Shown here piece by piece: positions 15,952 to 24,974 of a DNA stretch of 64,000 bases. The stretch comes from Firm-13 sp964617375. Lineage in GTDB: Bacteria; Bacillota; Clostridia; Saccharofermentanales; Saccharofermentanaceae. The translations under genes and the position numbers were made by a program. Location of the stretch: contig CAZTXQ010000010.1 of assembly GCA_964617375.1 (NCBI GenBank), positions 6,703-70,702 of the forward strand, read 5' to 3'. Positions within the stretch are counted from its first letter, which is position 1, and every line of letters begins with the position of its first letter. Below the pieces are notes generated by a model, which made no database searches, was not told where the DNA came from, and saw only the letters and a program-made list of their open reading frames with translations.

Positions 15952-16629
15952 ATGCTGAACCCAGATGAAATCCGGATACTCGACAAGCTGTTCCCCGTCT
16001 TTCGTCAATTATCGGAGAAAGATCGTCTGACGGTCTTTTCGGCCGGCCATATAGCCAATCTCCCGGACGGGCAGATGCTGATGAAGCAGGACGGCGAGTG
16101 CCGGTTCGTGCCGATGGTAATCTCCGGAATCCTAAGGGTCTTCAAGCTGTCGCCAAACGGCCGCGAAATGACGCTGTACCGGATCGGCGCCGGAGACACG
16201 TGCATCATATCCATAGCCTGCCAGATCAAGCAGGAGGATTTTCCCGCACTGGCCGAAGTCCAGGGAGAATCGAAGATTTTCATGCTGCCGTCGTATGTCT
16301 TCCGCGATGTACTGATGAAGAATCCCGACTGGAAAGATTTTCTGATCACCTCCTTGTACGGGCACTTGACGGAAGTCATGCAGACGCTTGAGGCCGTCGC
16401 CTTTGACAGGACCGACCGGCGTCTTGTAACCTGGCTGCTCGAAAAGTCGCGCGGCGGCACCGTACCGGTCACCTGTACCCACGAAGACATTGCGGTCGAG
16501 CTCGGAACGGCGCGGGAGGTTGTGTCCCGTCTTCTGGGCAGCCTCAAGAGCCGCGGCGCCGTTACGATGTCGCGCGGAAAAGTGAAGGTAATAAATGCAG
16601 CCCTTCTTAAGAAACTGTCGGAAGAGTAA
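15952..16629 (+). CDS. Crp/Fnr-family transcriptional regulator
   Basis: The 225-residue protein has an N-terminal cyclic-nucleotide-type barrel (residues about 20-130) and a C-terminal winged helix with the recognition helix TCTHEDIAVELGTAREVVSR in the HTH_CRP domain. The four cysteines of canonical FNR are absent from the N-terminus; scattered Cys residues (GECRF, DTCIISIACQ) are not in FNR spacing, so oxygen sensing by a 4Fe-4S cluster is not supported. GGGAGG precedes the ATG. The likely targets are the palindromic sites at 15219 and 15265 and perhaps the permease pair just downstream. Confidence 0.9.
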   Translation: MLNPDEIRILDKLFPVFRQLSEKDRLTVFSAGHIANLPDGQMLMKQDGECRFVPMVISGILRVFKLSPNGREMTLYRIGAGDTCIISIACQIKQEDFPALAEVQGESKIFMLPSYVFRDVLMKNPDWKDFLITSLYGHLTEVMQTLEAVAFDRTDRRLVTWLLEKSRGGTVPVTCTHEDIAVELGTAREVVSRLLGSLKSRGAVTMSRGKVKVINAALLKKLSEE

Positions 16630-16703
16630 GGATGCCGATCGGCTGTTCGCCTGACAGGGAACGAAATATTATCGATACTGCACCGGATGGGAGGCGTTGA
16701 TTC

Positions 16704-17183
16704 TTGTTTACTTATATTCTCTACGGCCTGGCCGGTTTGTGCCTGCTCCTTTCTTTTCTAAAGGACAGAGGCAAGACAAAAGCGGCGCTTATGAAAGCCC
16801 TCAAGTCATTTGAGAACATTATGCCGCAGTTCCTCGCGATTCTGATTATCATCGGGCTCTCGTTCTCGGTCTTAAGTCCCGAAACGATCGGGAATCTTAT
16901 CGGTGAGAAATCAGGGCTTATCGGCATGGCGGCCGCCGCTCTGATCGGCTCGATCACGCTGGTGCCGGGGTTCGTGGCGTTCCCTCTGGCTGCGGCGCTC
17001 CTCAAGAACGGCGCCGGATATATGCAGATTGCGGCCTTTGTTTCGACTCTGATGATGGTCGGCATTGTGACGCTTCCGCTCGAGATCAAGACCTTCGGGA
17101 AACGCGCGGCGATCATCCGTAATGGCGCGGCGTTTGTTTTTTCGATTGCGGCGGCGCTGGTGATCGGGGCGGTGATGGGATGA
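16704..17183 (+). CDS. DUF318/COG0701-type permease, N-terminal-half protein
   Basis: The 159-residue protein has four to five membrane helices and family motifs around residues 75-105 (GLIGMAAAALIGSITLVPGF then VAFPLAAALLKNGAGYMQI). Full-length predicted permeases of this family (ArsP-related) contain two such halves in about 300 residues; here the halves are separate genes. TTG 16704 is used as start with GGGAGG about 10 nt upstream. It overlaps the next gene by 4 bp (ATGA). Substrate is not known; relatives include organoarsenical exporters. Confidence 0.75.
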   Translation: MFTYILYGLAGLCLLLSFLKDRGKTKAALMKALKSFENIMPQFLAILIIIGLSFSVLSPETIGNLIGEKSGLIGMAAAALIGSITLVPGFVAFPLAAALLKNGAGYMQIAAFVSTLMMVGIVTLPLEIKTFGKRAAIIRNGAAFVFSIAAALVIGAVMG

Positions 17184-17713
17184 AGAAGTTTCTTAAAAGA
17201 TACGGTCTCTTCCTTGTGCTGCTTGCCGTCAATATCACCATGGGAATCATCTGGCCGAAAATCGGGCTAAAATCTCTCGATCTTACCAAATCGAATCTGC
17301 TGGAAATGCTGTCCGTCCTGCCGCCGATCTTCGTGCTCTTAGGTCTTCTCGACGTATGGGTCGACCGTGCGGCCATGATCCGGTTCACCGGTAAAGACTC
17401 CGGCTTCAAAGGTATACTGATCGCCTTTGTTCTCGGTTCGGCCGCTGCCGGTCCCCTCTATGCGGCATTTCCCGTCGCGGGAATCATGCTCAAAAAAGGA
17501 AGCAGCATCCGGAATGTCCTGATCTTCATCGGCGCATGGTCCACAACGAAAATTCCGCTTCTCACCTTTGAGGCAGCAAATCTCGGATTTCCGTTCATGC
17601 TGATCAGACTTGGCTTAAGCATCGTCGGGATTCTGATCATTGCTTATGCGACGGAGAAAGCGCTGGGGCCGGAAGAGCAAAAGGCGTTGTACGAGAGAAA
17701 CAAGGATTCCTGA
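17180..17713 (+). CDS. DUF318/COG0701-type permease, C-terminal-half protein
   Basis: The 177-residue membrane protein is translationally coupled (ATGA) to the preceding permease half. It carries the matching motif set: GILIAFVLGSAAAGPLYAAF, PVAGIMLKKGSSIRNVLIFI and GAWSTTKIPLLTFEAANLG. It ends with a short cytoplasmic tail. The repeated G-S-A-A-A-G-P-L/F-P-x-A-x-x-L-x-x-G pattern in both genes suggests that they assemble as a heterodimer equal to one ArsP-like permease. The neighbourhood (thioredoxin, Crp/Fnr) hints at a thiol- or redox-linked substrate, but that is inference. Confidence 0.75.
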   Translation: MKKFLKRYGLFLVLLAVNITMGIIWPKIGLKSLDLTKSNLLEMLSVLPPIFVLLGLLDVWVDRAAMIRFTGKDSGFKGILIAFVLGSAAAGPLYAAFPVAGIMLKKGSSIRNVLIFIGAWSTTKIPLLTFEAANLGFPFMLIRLGLSIVGILIIAYATEKALGPEEQKALYERNKDS

Positions 17714-17852
17714 CAGCTGGATTTAAGGCTGGCTATGTGAATTTCAAAAGGATGTTTGTTATAATAAATGATTGTGTATTGTTGAAACGCCGGGTATCCT
17801 GTTTACCGCCGTTCAAGAGACGTGCATATTTCATTTTCGGGAGGATGTAACA

Positions 17853-19616
17853 GTGCTTGTAAAGAAAAGACCCGGCCGGTTGACGAGCCTGTTCTTCATG
17901 GGAGCCTTGCTTGGCGCGGTCTTTTTTTTGCTGATATTCGAATTCAGAAGTCTGGATGTCACTTATATCGACCGGATGCTGTTGGTGGATGGGGTAAAAG
18001 GCCTGCCGCAGCATTATCTGGGATGGGAGTTTTTCCGGAGAACGGCATGGAGTTTCCCGCTCGGGAACATGGAAGGCCTTATTTATCCGGAGACCATTTC
18101 CGTAGTCTTCGCGGACTCTATACCGCTGTTTGCCGTGTTTTTCAAGTTGTTCTCCGCGTTGCTGCCGGCAAGGTTTCAGTATTTCGGAATCTTTTGCCTG
18201 ACTTGTTTTATGCTGCAGGGCGGACTTGGTGCGCTGATCAGTGACCGCTTTTTTAAGAACAGAGTCTTTAGCCTTATATTGTCGATATTTTTCATCCTGT
18301 CTCCCATCGCGATCAGAAGGTCTTTTTACCACTGTGCGCTTTCGGCGCATTTCCTGATTCTGGCTGCGTTTGCCATATGGCTGTACAAATCCGAGTTCAA
18401 ATCATGGAAAACACCGATGTGCCTTTTCGCGATTGTAAATGCGCTTACGGTAACGATCCATGTGTATTTCACACCGATGACCGTCGGAATTATGCTGTGC
18501 TATGCACTGCAGGAACTCCTTGAGAAGAAGAAATGGTCGCGCGTTCTTCTTTCAGTCGGAATATCTTTTTTCTCGATCCTGGGGACAGCATGGCTTTTCG
18601 GGTATTTCACTGACAGAATATCCGCTTCCAGCGTAGGTCTGGGCAGATATTCCTTCAATCTCAACGGTTTCATAAATCCGTTCTGGTATTCCAACTTGAT
18701 TGACTCGCTCCCGGTGTATCAGAACGGGCAAATCGAAGGCTTTGCCTATCTTGGCTTAGGGATGATCTGTCTCTTGACGATCGCATTGATCTTATTCGTT
18801 CTGCGTCAGGCGGAGCAGACTGCAAAGTCGAAGAAGTTCATCATCTTCAATAAAAACACCATTCCCGCGCTCGTCATGCTGGTGGTATTTACGCTTGTGG
18901 CGTTAAGCCCTGCCGTTTCCTTTCAGGACAGATTGCTCTTTACGATCCCGCTTCCGGATTCGCTTCTCGATCTTCTTTCTATTTTTCGTGCGTCAGGCCG
19001 ATTCATCTGGCCCATATATTACGCGATTTTCATTTTTTCGATTCGAGAGATCTCCATATACTATCGCAGGAGCAAGCTTTCCGAAAAAAGGGAAAAGGAA
19101 GAGAAGATCACAAGAAGTATCGGTGCGGATTTTCTTGTTGCCATGATAATTGCTTCCACCGTATTCGTACAGGTTTACGACCTTACCCCTCTGTTTGTCG
19201 AGAAGAATTTACTGTTCGCGGAGAAGGTAGTATATCAGTCGCCTCTGAAAAGCCCGATATGGGAGGAGCTTGCGAAAACGCACAAGCACATTTACCTCTA
19301 TAAGCCGATAAATGATCTGTATACCATATGGGAGCGTCAGTGTCTTGCATTCGATTTGGCCGCTTATGCACTTGATCATGATATGGACATTAACGCCGTA
19401 TGTCTGGCACGTGTTATTGCGCAGACAAAAGACGATCAAATTACGGCACATTTTGATACAATGGCTCAAGGTGCGGTATATAATGATTATATATACATCT
19501 TTATGAATCCGGATTATTTCCCGGGAGAGGGGTACGGACTTCATTATTACGAAATTGACGGAATCATCATCGGAGTCAACACACCGATCGAAGGTGCCCG
19601 GGAATACGGCGCCTGA
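17853..19616 (+). CDS. Polytopic membrane protein, DUF6311/glycosyltransferase-like
   Basis: The 587-residue protein has roughly eleven to twelve membrane helices and a C-terminal extracytoplasmic region from about 470. The layout resembles GT-C-type glycosyltransferases and the DUF6311 group (an acidic first loop, RSLDVTYIDRM, and a GLPQHYLGWEFFRRTAWSFP motif). Start is GTG 17853, as GGGAGG lies 8 nt upstream; the frame is open before that but unsupported. It probably transfers or handles envelope sugars. No lipid- or sugar-synthesis genes adjoin it, so the role stays open. Confidence 0.65.
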   Translation: MLVKKRPGRLTSLFFMGALLGAVFFLLIFEFRSLDVTYIDRMLLVDGVKGLPQHYLGWEFFRRTAWSFPLGNMEGLIYPETISVVFADSIPLFAVFFKLFSALLPARFQYFGIFCLTCFMLQGGLGALISDRFFKNRVFSLILSIFFILSPIAIRRSFYHCALSAHFLILAAFAIWLYKSEFKSWKTPMCLFAIVNALTVTIHVYFTPMTVGIMLCYALQELLEKKKWSRVLLSVGISFFSILGTAWLFGYFTDRISASSVGLGRYSFNLNGFINPFWYSNLIDSLPVYQNGQIEGFAYLGLGMICLLTIALILFVLRQAEQTAKSKKFIIFNKNTIPALVMLVVFTLVALSPAVSFQDRLLFTIPLPDSLLDLLSIFRASGRFIWPIYYAIFIFSIREISIYYRRSKLSEKREKEEKITRSIGADFLVAMIIASTVFVQVYDLTPLFVEKNLLFAEKVVYQSPLKSPIWEELAKTHKHIYLYKPINDLYTIWERQCLAFDLAAYALDHDMDINAVCLARVIAQTKDDQITAHFDTMAQGAVYNDYIYIFMNPDYFPGEGYGLHYYEIDGIIIGVNTPIEGAREYGA

Positions 19617-19630
19617 TAGGGGGAGTAACT

Positions 19631-20353
19631 GTGAAACTGCTATTTATCCGGCATGCAGACCCTGACTATACTTTGGATTCACTGACCAATACGGGATGGA
19701 AAGAAGCGGAGCTTCTGGCCGCGCGCCTGTCTTCGGATGGCGTGAAGGCGTTTTATGTTTCTCCGCTGGGGCGGGCCCGTGATACCGCGTCCGTAACGCT
19801 CGACAGAATGGATCGCGAGGCGGAAATTTTGCCGTGGCTTCGCGAATTTAGTGCGACGATCGTGCGGGACGGGGTCGAAACGATTGCCTGGGACTGGCTT
19901 CCAGCGGAATGGACCAGAATCCCCGAATTCTATGACAGGAATCTCTGGCATACGGTTCCCGTAATGAAGAAGGGGAACGTTTTCGAGGAATATTCGAAGG
20001 TAACGGGCGGTCTCGACGATATCCTTGGAGAGCACGGATACGAACGGGACGGCGAGATCTACCGTGCCGTCCGCGCCAACAACGATACACTTGTCTTTTT
20101 CTGCCACTTCGGTGTCGAGTGCGTGATGCTCGCCCATCTCCTCGGCCTGTCGCCGATGGTCCTCTGGCACGGTTTTTGTGCGGCACCGGCATCCGTAACG
20201 ACATTGATTACGGAAGAGCGGCGCGAAGGTGCGGCCGCGTTCCGGGCGGTATCCTTAGGGGATACATCGCATCTCTATGCCGCCGGGATGAAGCCTTCGT
20301 TCTCGGCGCGGTTCTGCGAAACGTATGGGAATGCGGACGAGCGGCACGATTAA
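19631..20353 (+). CDS. Histidine phosphatase (phosphoglycerate-mutase-like) family protein
   Basis: The family signature at the N-terminus is FIRHADPDYTLDSLTNTGWK (R-H-A replacing R-H-G), with the catalytic His near residue 7. VSPLGRARDTASVTL near residue 45 gives the second Arg, and FCHFGVECVMLAHLLG near residue 160 gives the second His (normally SHG). It hydrolyses phosphate monoesters through a phosphohistidine. The insert between residues 75 and 135 has several Trp residues and may bind the substrate. GTG start with GGGGGAG. It lies 14 bp after the membrane-protein gene, so the two are probably co-transcribed. Confidence 0.85.
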   Translation: MKLLFIRHADPDYTLDSLTNTGWKEAELLAARLSSDGVKAFYVSPLGRARDTASVTLDRMDREAEILPWLREFSATIVRDGVETIAWDWLPAEWTRIPEFYDRNLWHTVPVMKKGNVFEEYSKVTGGLDDILGEHGYERDGEIYRAVRANNDTLVFFCHFGVECVMLAHLLGLSPMVLWHGFCAAPASVTTLITEERREGAAAFRAVSLGDTSHLYAAGMKPSFSARFCETYGNADERHD

Positions 20354-20377
20354 GAGTCCGGAGAAAACGGTTAAGGT

Positions 20378-20539
20378 GATTTTAAAATCAAAGACGGAGA
20401 AATCAAGAAATTTACATTCGACTTAGATAGTATTGCCGAGGCGTACAAGGACGACAGACTTAGATTTATGTAAGCCGCAGGCTGGGGTTCACATAACAAG
20501 AGCATCAAAGAATTTGACATGCCGGACTCGAAACGCTAA
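20378..20539 (+). pseudogene. Gene remnant of unknown family
   Basis: One frame reads DFKIKDGEIKKFTFDLDSIA then EAYKDDRLRFM, a stop, then AAGWGSHNKSIKEFDMPDSK and a second stop. The composition is protein-like, with a single in-frame stop and no start or RBS, so I take it as the tail of a degraded gene. I do not recognise the family. Otherwise the 262-bp gap holds only the terminator that follows. Confidence 0.35.
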
Positions 20540-20563
20540 GATGAGAACCGTTAAATATGCAAT

Positions 20564-20605
20564 GAGCGCATTTGTTTTCAAAAAACAGATGAGCTCTTTT
20601 TTTTT
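20564..20605 (+). terminator. Rho-independent terminator/attenuator just before sdaAB
   Basis: GAGCgCATtTGTTTT pairs with AAAACAgATGaGCTC and is followed by nine T residues. The T-run is only a few bases from the GAGG ribosome-binding site of sdaAB, so it may end upstream transcription or regulate serine dehydratase expression. Confidence 0.75.
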
Positions 20606-20615
20606 GAGGTAAAAA

Positions 20616-21284
20616 ATGGGAATCTTCGACATTATCGGCCCCGTTATGGTCGGGCCCTCGAGCTCGCATACGGCGGGCGCGGTCCGAATCGGTTTTGTTT
20701 CGCGAAAGATGCTGGGCGAGCCGGTTCAATCCGCACAAATTGATTTGTACGGCTCTTTTCTCGCGACCGGAAACGGGCACGGCACCCGAAATGCCCTGCT
20801 GGCAGGCATTCTCGGCATGCTTCCCGACGATGAGAGGATTCCGCAAAGCCCGTCGATTGCCGCGGGTCAGAATATTTCTTTCACCTTCGGAACGGCGGAT
20901 TTGAGGAGCGGTCACCCAAATACGGCGGTTCTGACACTGACCGGCGTGAGCGGCCGCGTGCTTCGGGTCACCGGCGAATCCGTCGGAGGCGGTCTCATCA
21001 ATATCGCGAGCGTCGACGGGTTGCCTGCCAATATTACCGGAGAGTATCCTACCCTGATCGTCCACAATCTCGACCAGCCCGGGCATGTCGCCGAAGTCAC
21101 TTCGATGCTGTCGCACAAATCCGTCAACATAGCTGCGATGCGGCTGTACCGGGCCGCGCGCGGCGGCCATGCCGTGATGATTCTCGAATGCGATCAGGAG
21201 ATTCCCGCGGAATCCGTCGCCTGGGTGGAGCATCTCGAAGGCGTGGAGAAAGTGACATATTTCAGTACGGAGGACAGAATATGA
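20616..21284 (+). CDS. sdaAB: L-serine dehydratase, iron-sulfur dependent, beta subunit
   Basis: The 222-residue subunit opens with the conserved MGIFDIIGPVMVGPSSSHTA, followed by GAVRIGFVSRKMLG, and ends in an ACT domain (PTLIVHNLDQPGHVAEVTSM then LSHKSVNIAAMRLYR, residues about 150-190). With the alpha subunit it deaminates L-serine to pyruvate and ammonia using a 4Fe-4S cluster. The stop overlaps the alpha-subunit start (ATGA). The leader carries a strong terminator hairpin. Confidence 0.95.
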   Translation: MGIFDIIGPVMVGPSSSHTAGAVRIGFVSRKMLGEPVQSAQIDLYGSFLATGNGHGTRNALLAGILGMLPDDERIPQSPSIAAGQNISFTFGTADLRSGHPNTAVLTLTGVSGRVLRVTGESVGGGLINIASVDGLPANITGEYPTLIVHNLDQPGHVAEVTSMLSHKSVNIAAMRLYRAARGGHAVMILECDQEIPAESVAWVEHLEGVEKVTYFSTEDRI

Positions 21285-22162
21285 GCTTTACAGGATTAAG
21301 AGATATCGCGGATCGGGCCGAGGCAGAGAAGAAAGAGTTCTGGGAGATCGTACTGGACGAAGAAGTCCGGCTGCAGAAGGAAGAGATGCCGGTTGTTTTT
21401 GAAAAGATGCGCGGCATGCTTTTTGCCATGCGGCATGCGGACGAGGCGTATGATCCGCTCGCCCGGTCCGGAGGGCTTGGATCCGGCGGCGACGGCGAGA
21501 AGCTTCGCGCATACCGCGAGACCACGGATACACTTTGCGGCGATTTCCTGTCCGGGGTTATGGAGAAGGCAGTTAAGATGGGAGAATCAAACGCCTGTAT
21601 GAAGCGTATTGTTGCGGCGCCGACAGCCGGTAGCTGCGGCGTTCTTCCGGCCGTACTCCTGTCCTATCAGCAGAAAAGAAAAGTTTCGGACGACCGGATC
21701 GTGAAGGCGCTCTTCACGGCGTCCGGCATCGGTCAGGTTCTTGCAGAGAATGCGAGCATTTCGGGAGCCGAAGGGGGCTGCCAGGCGGAAATCGGATCGG
21801 CCTCCGCCATGGCTGCCGGAGCCGTTGTCTATCTTGAGGGCGGCGACGGGGAGGCGATTCTGACCGCGGCCGCCATTGCACTCAAGAGCATGCTCGGTCT
21901 GGTCTGTGACCCGGTCGCCGGCCTGGTCGAAGTCCCCTGCATAAAAAGGAATGTATCGGGTGCAGTCAATGCGATAACTAGCGCGCAGATGGCTTTGAGC
22001 GGAATTCGAAGCCGGATTCCTGCGGATCAGGTCATTGACTGCATGTATAAAATCGGACTGGCTATGCCCGCCGCACTCCGGGAAACCGCGGAAGGCGGCC
22101 TCGCCGCAACCCCTGCCGCGAGAGCCTTTGCTGAACGCCTGCAGACAGAGGAAATTACCTGA
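21281..22162 (+). CDS. sdaAA: L-serine dehydratase, iron-sulfur dependent, alpha subunit
   Basis: The 293-residue catalytic subunit shows the cluster and active-site motifs: APTAGSCGVLPAVLLSYQ near residue 110, EGGCQAEIGSASAMAAGA near 165, and CDPVAGLVEVPC (two Cys) near 208. The three cluster cysteines are therefore present. Start at ATG 21281 overlaps the beta-subunit stop by 4 bp, and the conserved opening (MSFTGLRDIADRAE) begins there. The enzyme feeds serine carbon into pyruvate, a common route in amino-acid-fermenting anaerobes. Confidence 0.95.
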   Translation: MSFTGLRDIADRAEAEKKEFWEIVLDEEVRLQKEEMPVVFEKMRGMLFAMRHADEAYDPLARSGGLGSGGDGEKLRAYRETTDTLCGDFLSGVMEKAVKMGESNACMKRIVAAPTAGSCGVLPAVLLSYQQKRKVSDDRIVKALFTASGIGQVLAENASISGAEGGCQAEIGSASAMAAGAVVYLEGGDGEAILTAAAIALKSMLGLVCDPVAGLVEVPCIKRNVSGAVNAITSAQMALSGIRSRIPADQVIDCMYKIGLAMPAALRETAEGGLAATPAARAFAERLQTEEIT

Positions 22163-22229
22163 TACGGCATTTCTTGCGCAGGCGTGTTATGATAACGGCA
22201 TACAGCTTGCGAATAGGAAGGGCCAATTG

Positions 22230-24314
22230 ATGGAAATATCCCAGTTTTTACCGGTTACCAAAGAAGAAATGAAAGAACGTGACTGGTATTGGTACGATTA
22301 CCTGATCGTTACCGGGGATGCCTATGTCGATCATCCGAGCTTCGGACCCGCGGTGATCGGCCGCGTGCTCGAGAAAGCCGGTTTTCGCGTGGCCGTTCTG
22401 GCACAGCCGGAATGGAAGACGGCGGACGCGTTCCTCGCCATGGGGAAGCCGCGCATGGGCGTCATGATCAGCTCCGGCAACATCGATTCGATGGTCGCCC
22501 ATTATACGGCCGCGAAAAAGCACAGAAACGAAGACTTCTATTCACCCGGCAAAAAAGCCGGGCTTCGCCCCGACCGCGCCGTGATCGTGTACGCGAACCG
22601 TGTGCGCGAGGCTTTCGGCAAGGACGTTCCGATCCTGATCGGCGGTCTTGAGGCGTCGTTGCGCCGTTTTGCCCATTATGATTACTGGGACAACAAGGTG
22701 CGGCGGAGCATTCTTTTCGATGCGGCGGCGGATATGCTGATTTTCGGCATGGGCGAACGGACCGTACGGGAAGTGGCACAGAGACAAAAAGCAGGAATTT
22801 CGGTCTCCGCGATGCACGATATACCCGGCACGGCTTTTGCAGTAAGCGACCCGGCGCCTTTTCTCGGAAAAGGTCTGATGTGTGCGGCTTTTGAAATGGT
22901 CGCCGCGAATAAGAAAGCGTATGCAGAAGCGACACGCCTTCAATACGAGGAACACGATCCGGTACGCGGGCGCACAATCGTTCAGCCGCACGGTGACCAT
23001 TATCTTGTCGTACTGCCGCCGGCGATGCCGCTCACGACGCAGGAGCTCGACGAGGCGGCGACGCTTCCCTATACGCGGGAGTACCATCCGATGTACGAAG
23101 AAGCCGGCGGTGTTCCGGCACTCGACGAGGTTCGATTCTCGATCATCCATAACCGTGGATGTTTCGGGGCCTGTAATTTCTGCAGTCTTGCCTGGCATCA
23201 GGGGCGGATGGTGACGTCGCGAAGCCAGGATTCCGTACTGAAGGAAGCACGGGATCTGACGCAGAATAAGCATTTCAAGGGTTATATCAACGATGTCGGA
23301 GGCCCGACGGCGAATTTCCGTCATTTCTCGTGCAAGGATCAGGACAAACGCGGCATGTGCAGGAACCGGAAATGCCTGACGCCCGAGCCCTGCAACCGGC
23401 TCGACGCGGATCATTCCGATTATCTGGCGCTCTTACGGCGCCTTCGGAAAGTGCCGGGCGTCAAGAAAGTCTTTATCCGCTCGGGCATCCGTTACGATTA
23501 TCTGCTTGAAGACAAGAACCGGGATTTTCTCGAGGAGCTCATCACGTATCATATCTCCGGTCAGCTCAAGATCGCACCCGAGCACTGTGTGTCTTCGGTG
23601 CTCGATTATATGGGGAAGCCCCATATCGACGTTTACCAAAGGTTCATGGCGCTTTACTCTGAGATGAACGAAAAACAGGGCAAGGATCAGTTTGTCGTTC
23701 CGTATCTGATGTCGTCGCATCCGGGCAGTACACTCTCCGACGCGGTGGCGCTCGCGGAATTCTTAAGAGACATCGGCCGTCAGCCGGAGCAGGTGCAGGA
23801 TTTCTACCCTACGCCCGGCACGATTTCGACCTGCATGTATTATACCGGCCTCGATCCGATGACGATGGAGAGGGTCTATGTCGCAAAGACACCGCACGAG
23901 AAGGATCTTCAGCGCGCGCTCCTGCAGTGGAGAAATCCGGAGAACCGGGCGCTTGTCGTCGAGGCACTTCACAAAGCGGAGCGGCCCGATCTGATCGGCC
24001 ACGACCCGAGGTGCCTGATCCGTCCGGAGACCAGGGCGCAGAAGGAAGCTTCGGCCGCCGCGGGAAAAGGATATCTCAGGAAGGATGCTTCGGCACCCGC
24101 GGGAAAAGGAAATCCGCGTGCAGGACGTCCTGCCGCAGGGAAACCGGAAGATAAGAGGCGCGGCGCAGCTGCGGGGCTAAAGACAACGGACAAGAAGCCT
24201 TCGGGCAGAGGACCTTCCGATAAGAAATCATTTGACAGAAAACCCGTACGGGCGGACAGCAATAAATCCGGCAAAAGATCCGGGGAAAAGAAATCCGGCA
24301 AGCCGAGGGGCTGA
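22230..24314 (+). CDS. YgiQ-family radical SAM protein
   Basis: The 694-residue protein has the YgiQ N-terminal domain (FLPVTKEEMKERDWYWYDYL near residue 6). The radical SAM cluster motif is at NRGCFGACNFC (CxxxCxxC, near residue 310), followed by SLAWHQGR. Other family marks are KGYINDVGGPTANFRHFSC, the cysteine set CKDQDKRGMCRNRKCLTPEPC, and QVQDFYPTPGTISTCMYYT. The last ~100 residues are a low-complexity basic tail of Lys, Gly, Ser, Pro and Arg with short repeats (KDASAPAGKG, KKPSGRGPSDKKS). The reaction is unknown. AGGAAGGG precedes ATG 22230; the frame extends upstream into sdaAA and is not used. Confidence 0.9.
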   Translation: MEISQFLPVTKEEMKERDWYWYDYLIVTGDAYVDHPSFGPAVIGRVLEKAGFRVAVLAQPEWKTADAFLAMGKPRMGVMISSGNIDSMVAHYTAAKKHRNEDFYSPGKKAGLRPDRAVIVYANRVREAFGKDVPILIGGLEASLRRFAHYDYWDNKVRRSILFDAAADMLIFGMGERTVREVAQRQKAGISVSAMHDIPGTAFAVSDPAPFLGKGLMCAAFEMVAANKKAYAEATRLQYEEHDPVRGRTIVQPHGDHYLVVLPPAMPLTTQELDEAATLPYTREYHPMYEEAGGVPALDEVRFSIIHNRGCFGACNFCSLAWHQGRMVTSRSQDSVLKEARDLTQNKHFKGYINDVGGPTANFRHFSCKDQDKRGMCRNRKCLTPEPCNRLDADHSDYLALLRRLRKVPGVKKVFIRSGIRYDYLLEDKNRDFLEELITYHISGQLKIAPEHCVSSVLDYMGKPHIDVYQRFMALYSEMNEKQGKDQFVVPYLMSSHPGSTLSDAVALAEFLRDIGRQPEQVQDFYPTPGTISTCMYYTGLDPMTMERVYVAKTPHEKDLQRALLQWRNPENRALVVEALHKAERPDLIGHDPRCLIRPETRAQKEASAAAGKGYLRKDASAPAGKGNPRAGRPAAGKPEDKRRGAAAGLKTTDKKPSGRGPSDKKSFDRKPVRADSNKSGKRSGEKKSGKPRG

Positions 24315-24397
24315 TCATCCGGCCTGTTTACAGAAATTGCCAATGGGCGTTATAATTCACGAAAGAGTATATTTGAGATACAAAGGACGTGAAGATA

Positions 24398-24868
24398 ATG
24401 GCCATCGATAAAGTTAAGGCATTTTTTGCAAAAAGGAATATGGCGAATCGCGTGATCGAGTTTGAGGCTTCGAGCGCAACGGTGGATCTGGCGGCCGCGC
24501 TGATCGGCTGCGAACCGAAAAGGATAGCGAAGACCCTCTCCTTTATGGCGGACCGGGGACCGATCCTGGTTGTCGCTGCGGGGGACGCCAGAGTCGACAA
24601 TGCAAAGTACAAAGCCCAGTTCGGCGTAAAAGCCAGAATGCTCGCGCCCGAAGACGCCGAGCCTCTGATCGGGCACGCGGTCGGCGGCGTCTGCCCGTTT
24701 GCCATTAACGAAGGCGTCCCGGTATATCTTGACGAATCGCTTAAGAGATTCGAAACCGTTTTTCCGGCATGCGGAAGCAGCAACAGCGTGATCGAGCTTA
24801 CCGTACCGGAGCTCGAAAAGTATTCGTCTTATGCATCCTGGGTCGATGTCTGCAAGAGCTGGGAATAA
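24398..24868 (+). CDS. YbaK/EbsC-family aminoacyl-tRNA deacylase-like protein
   Basis: The 156-residue protein belongs to the YbaK/ProX superfamily of editing domains: MANRVIEFEASSATVDLAAA at the start, the conserved lysine in CEPKRIAKTLSF, then GPILVVAAGDARVDN and HAVGGVCPFAINEGVPVYLD. Members hydrolyse mis-acylated tRNA (for example Cys-tRNAPro) in trans. ATG 24398 is preferred because AAAGGA is spaced properly for it; GTG 24389 lies too close to the RBS. It is a single-gene unit. Confidence 0.9.
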   Translation: MAIDKVKAFFAKRNMANRVIEFEASSATVDLAAALIGCEPKRIAKTLSFMADRGPILVVAAGDARVDNAKYKAQFGVKARMLAPEDAEPLIGHAVGGVCPFAINEGVPVYLDESLKRFETVFPACGSSNSVIELTVPELEKYSSYASWVDVCKSWE

Positions 24869-24974
24869 CCCGATTTCGGCACGGGAAGAAGCCATAAGTA
24901 TGGGATTGTCCTGGGGAAGTTCCATTTATTAGACCATTATGATATATTAAGAATATTAATAAATGGAGGCGCCT

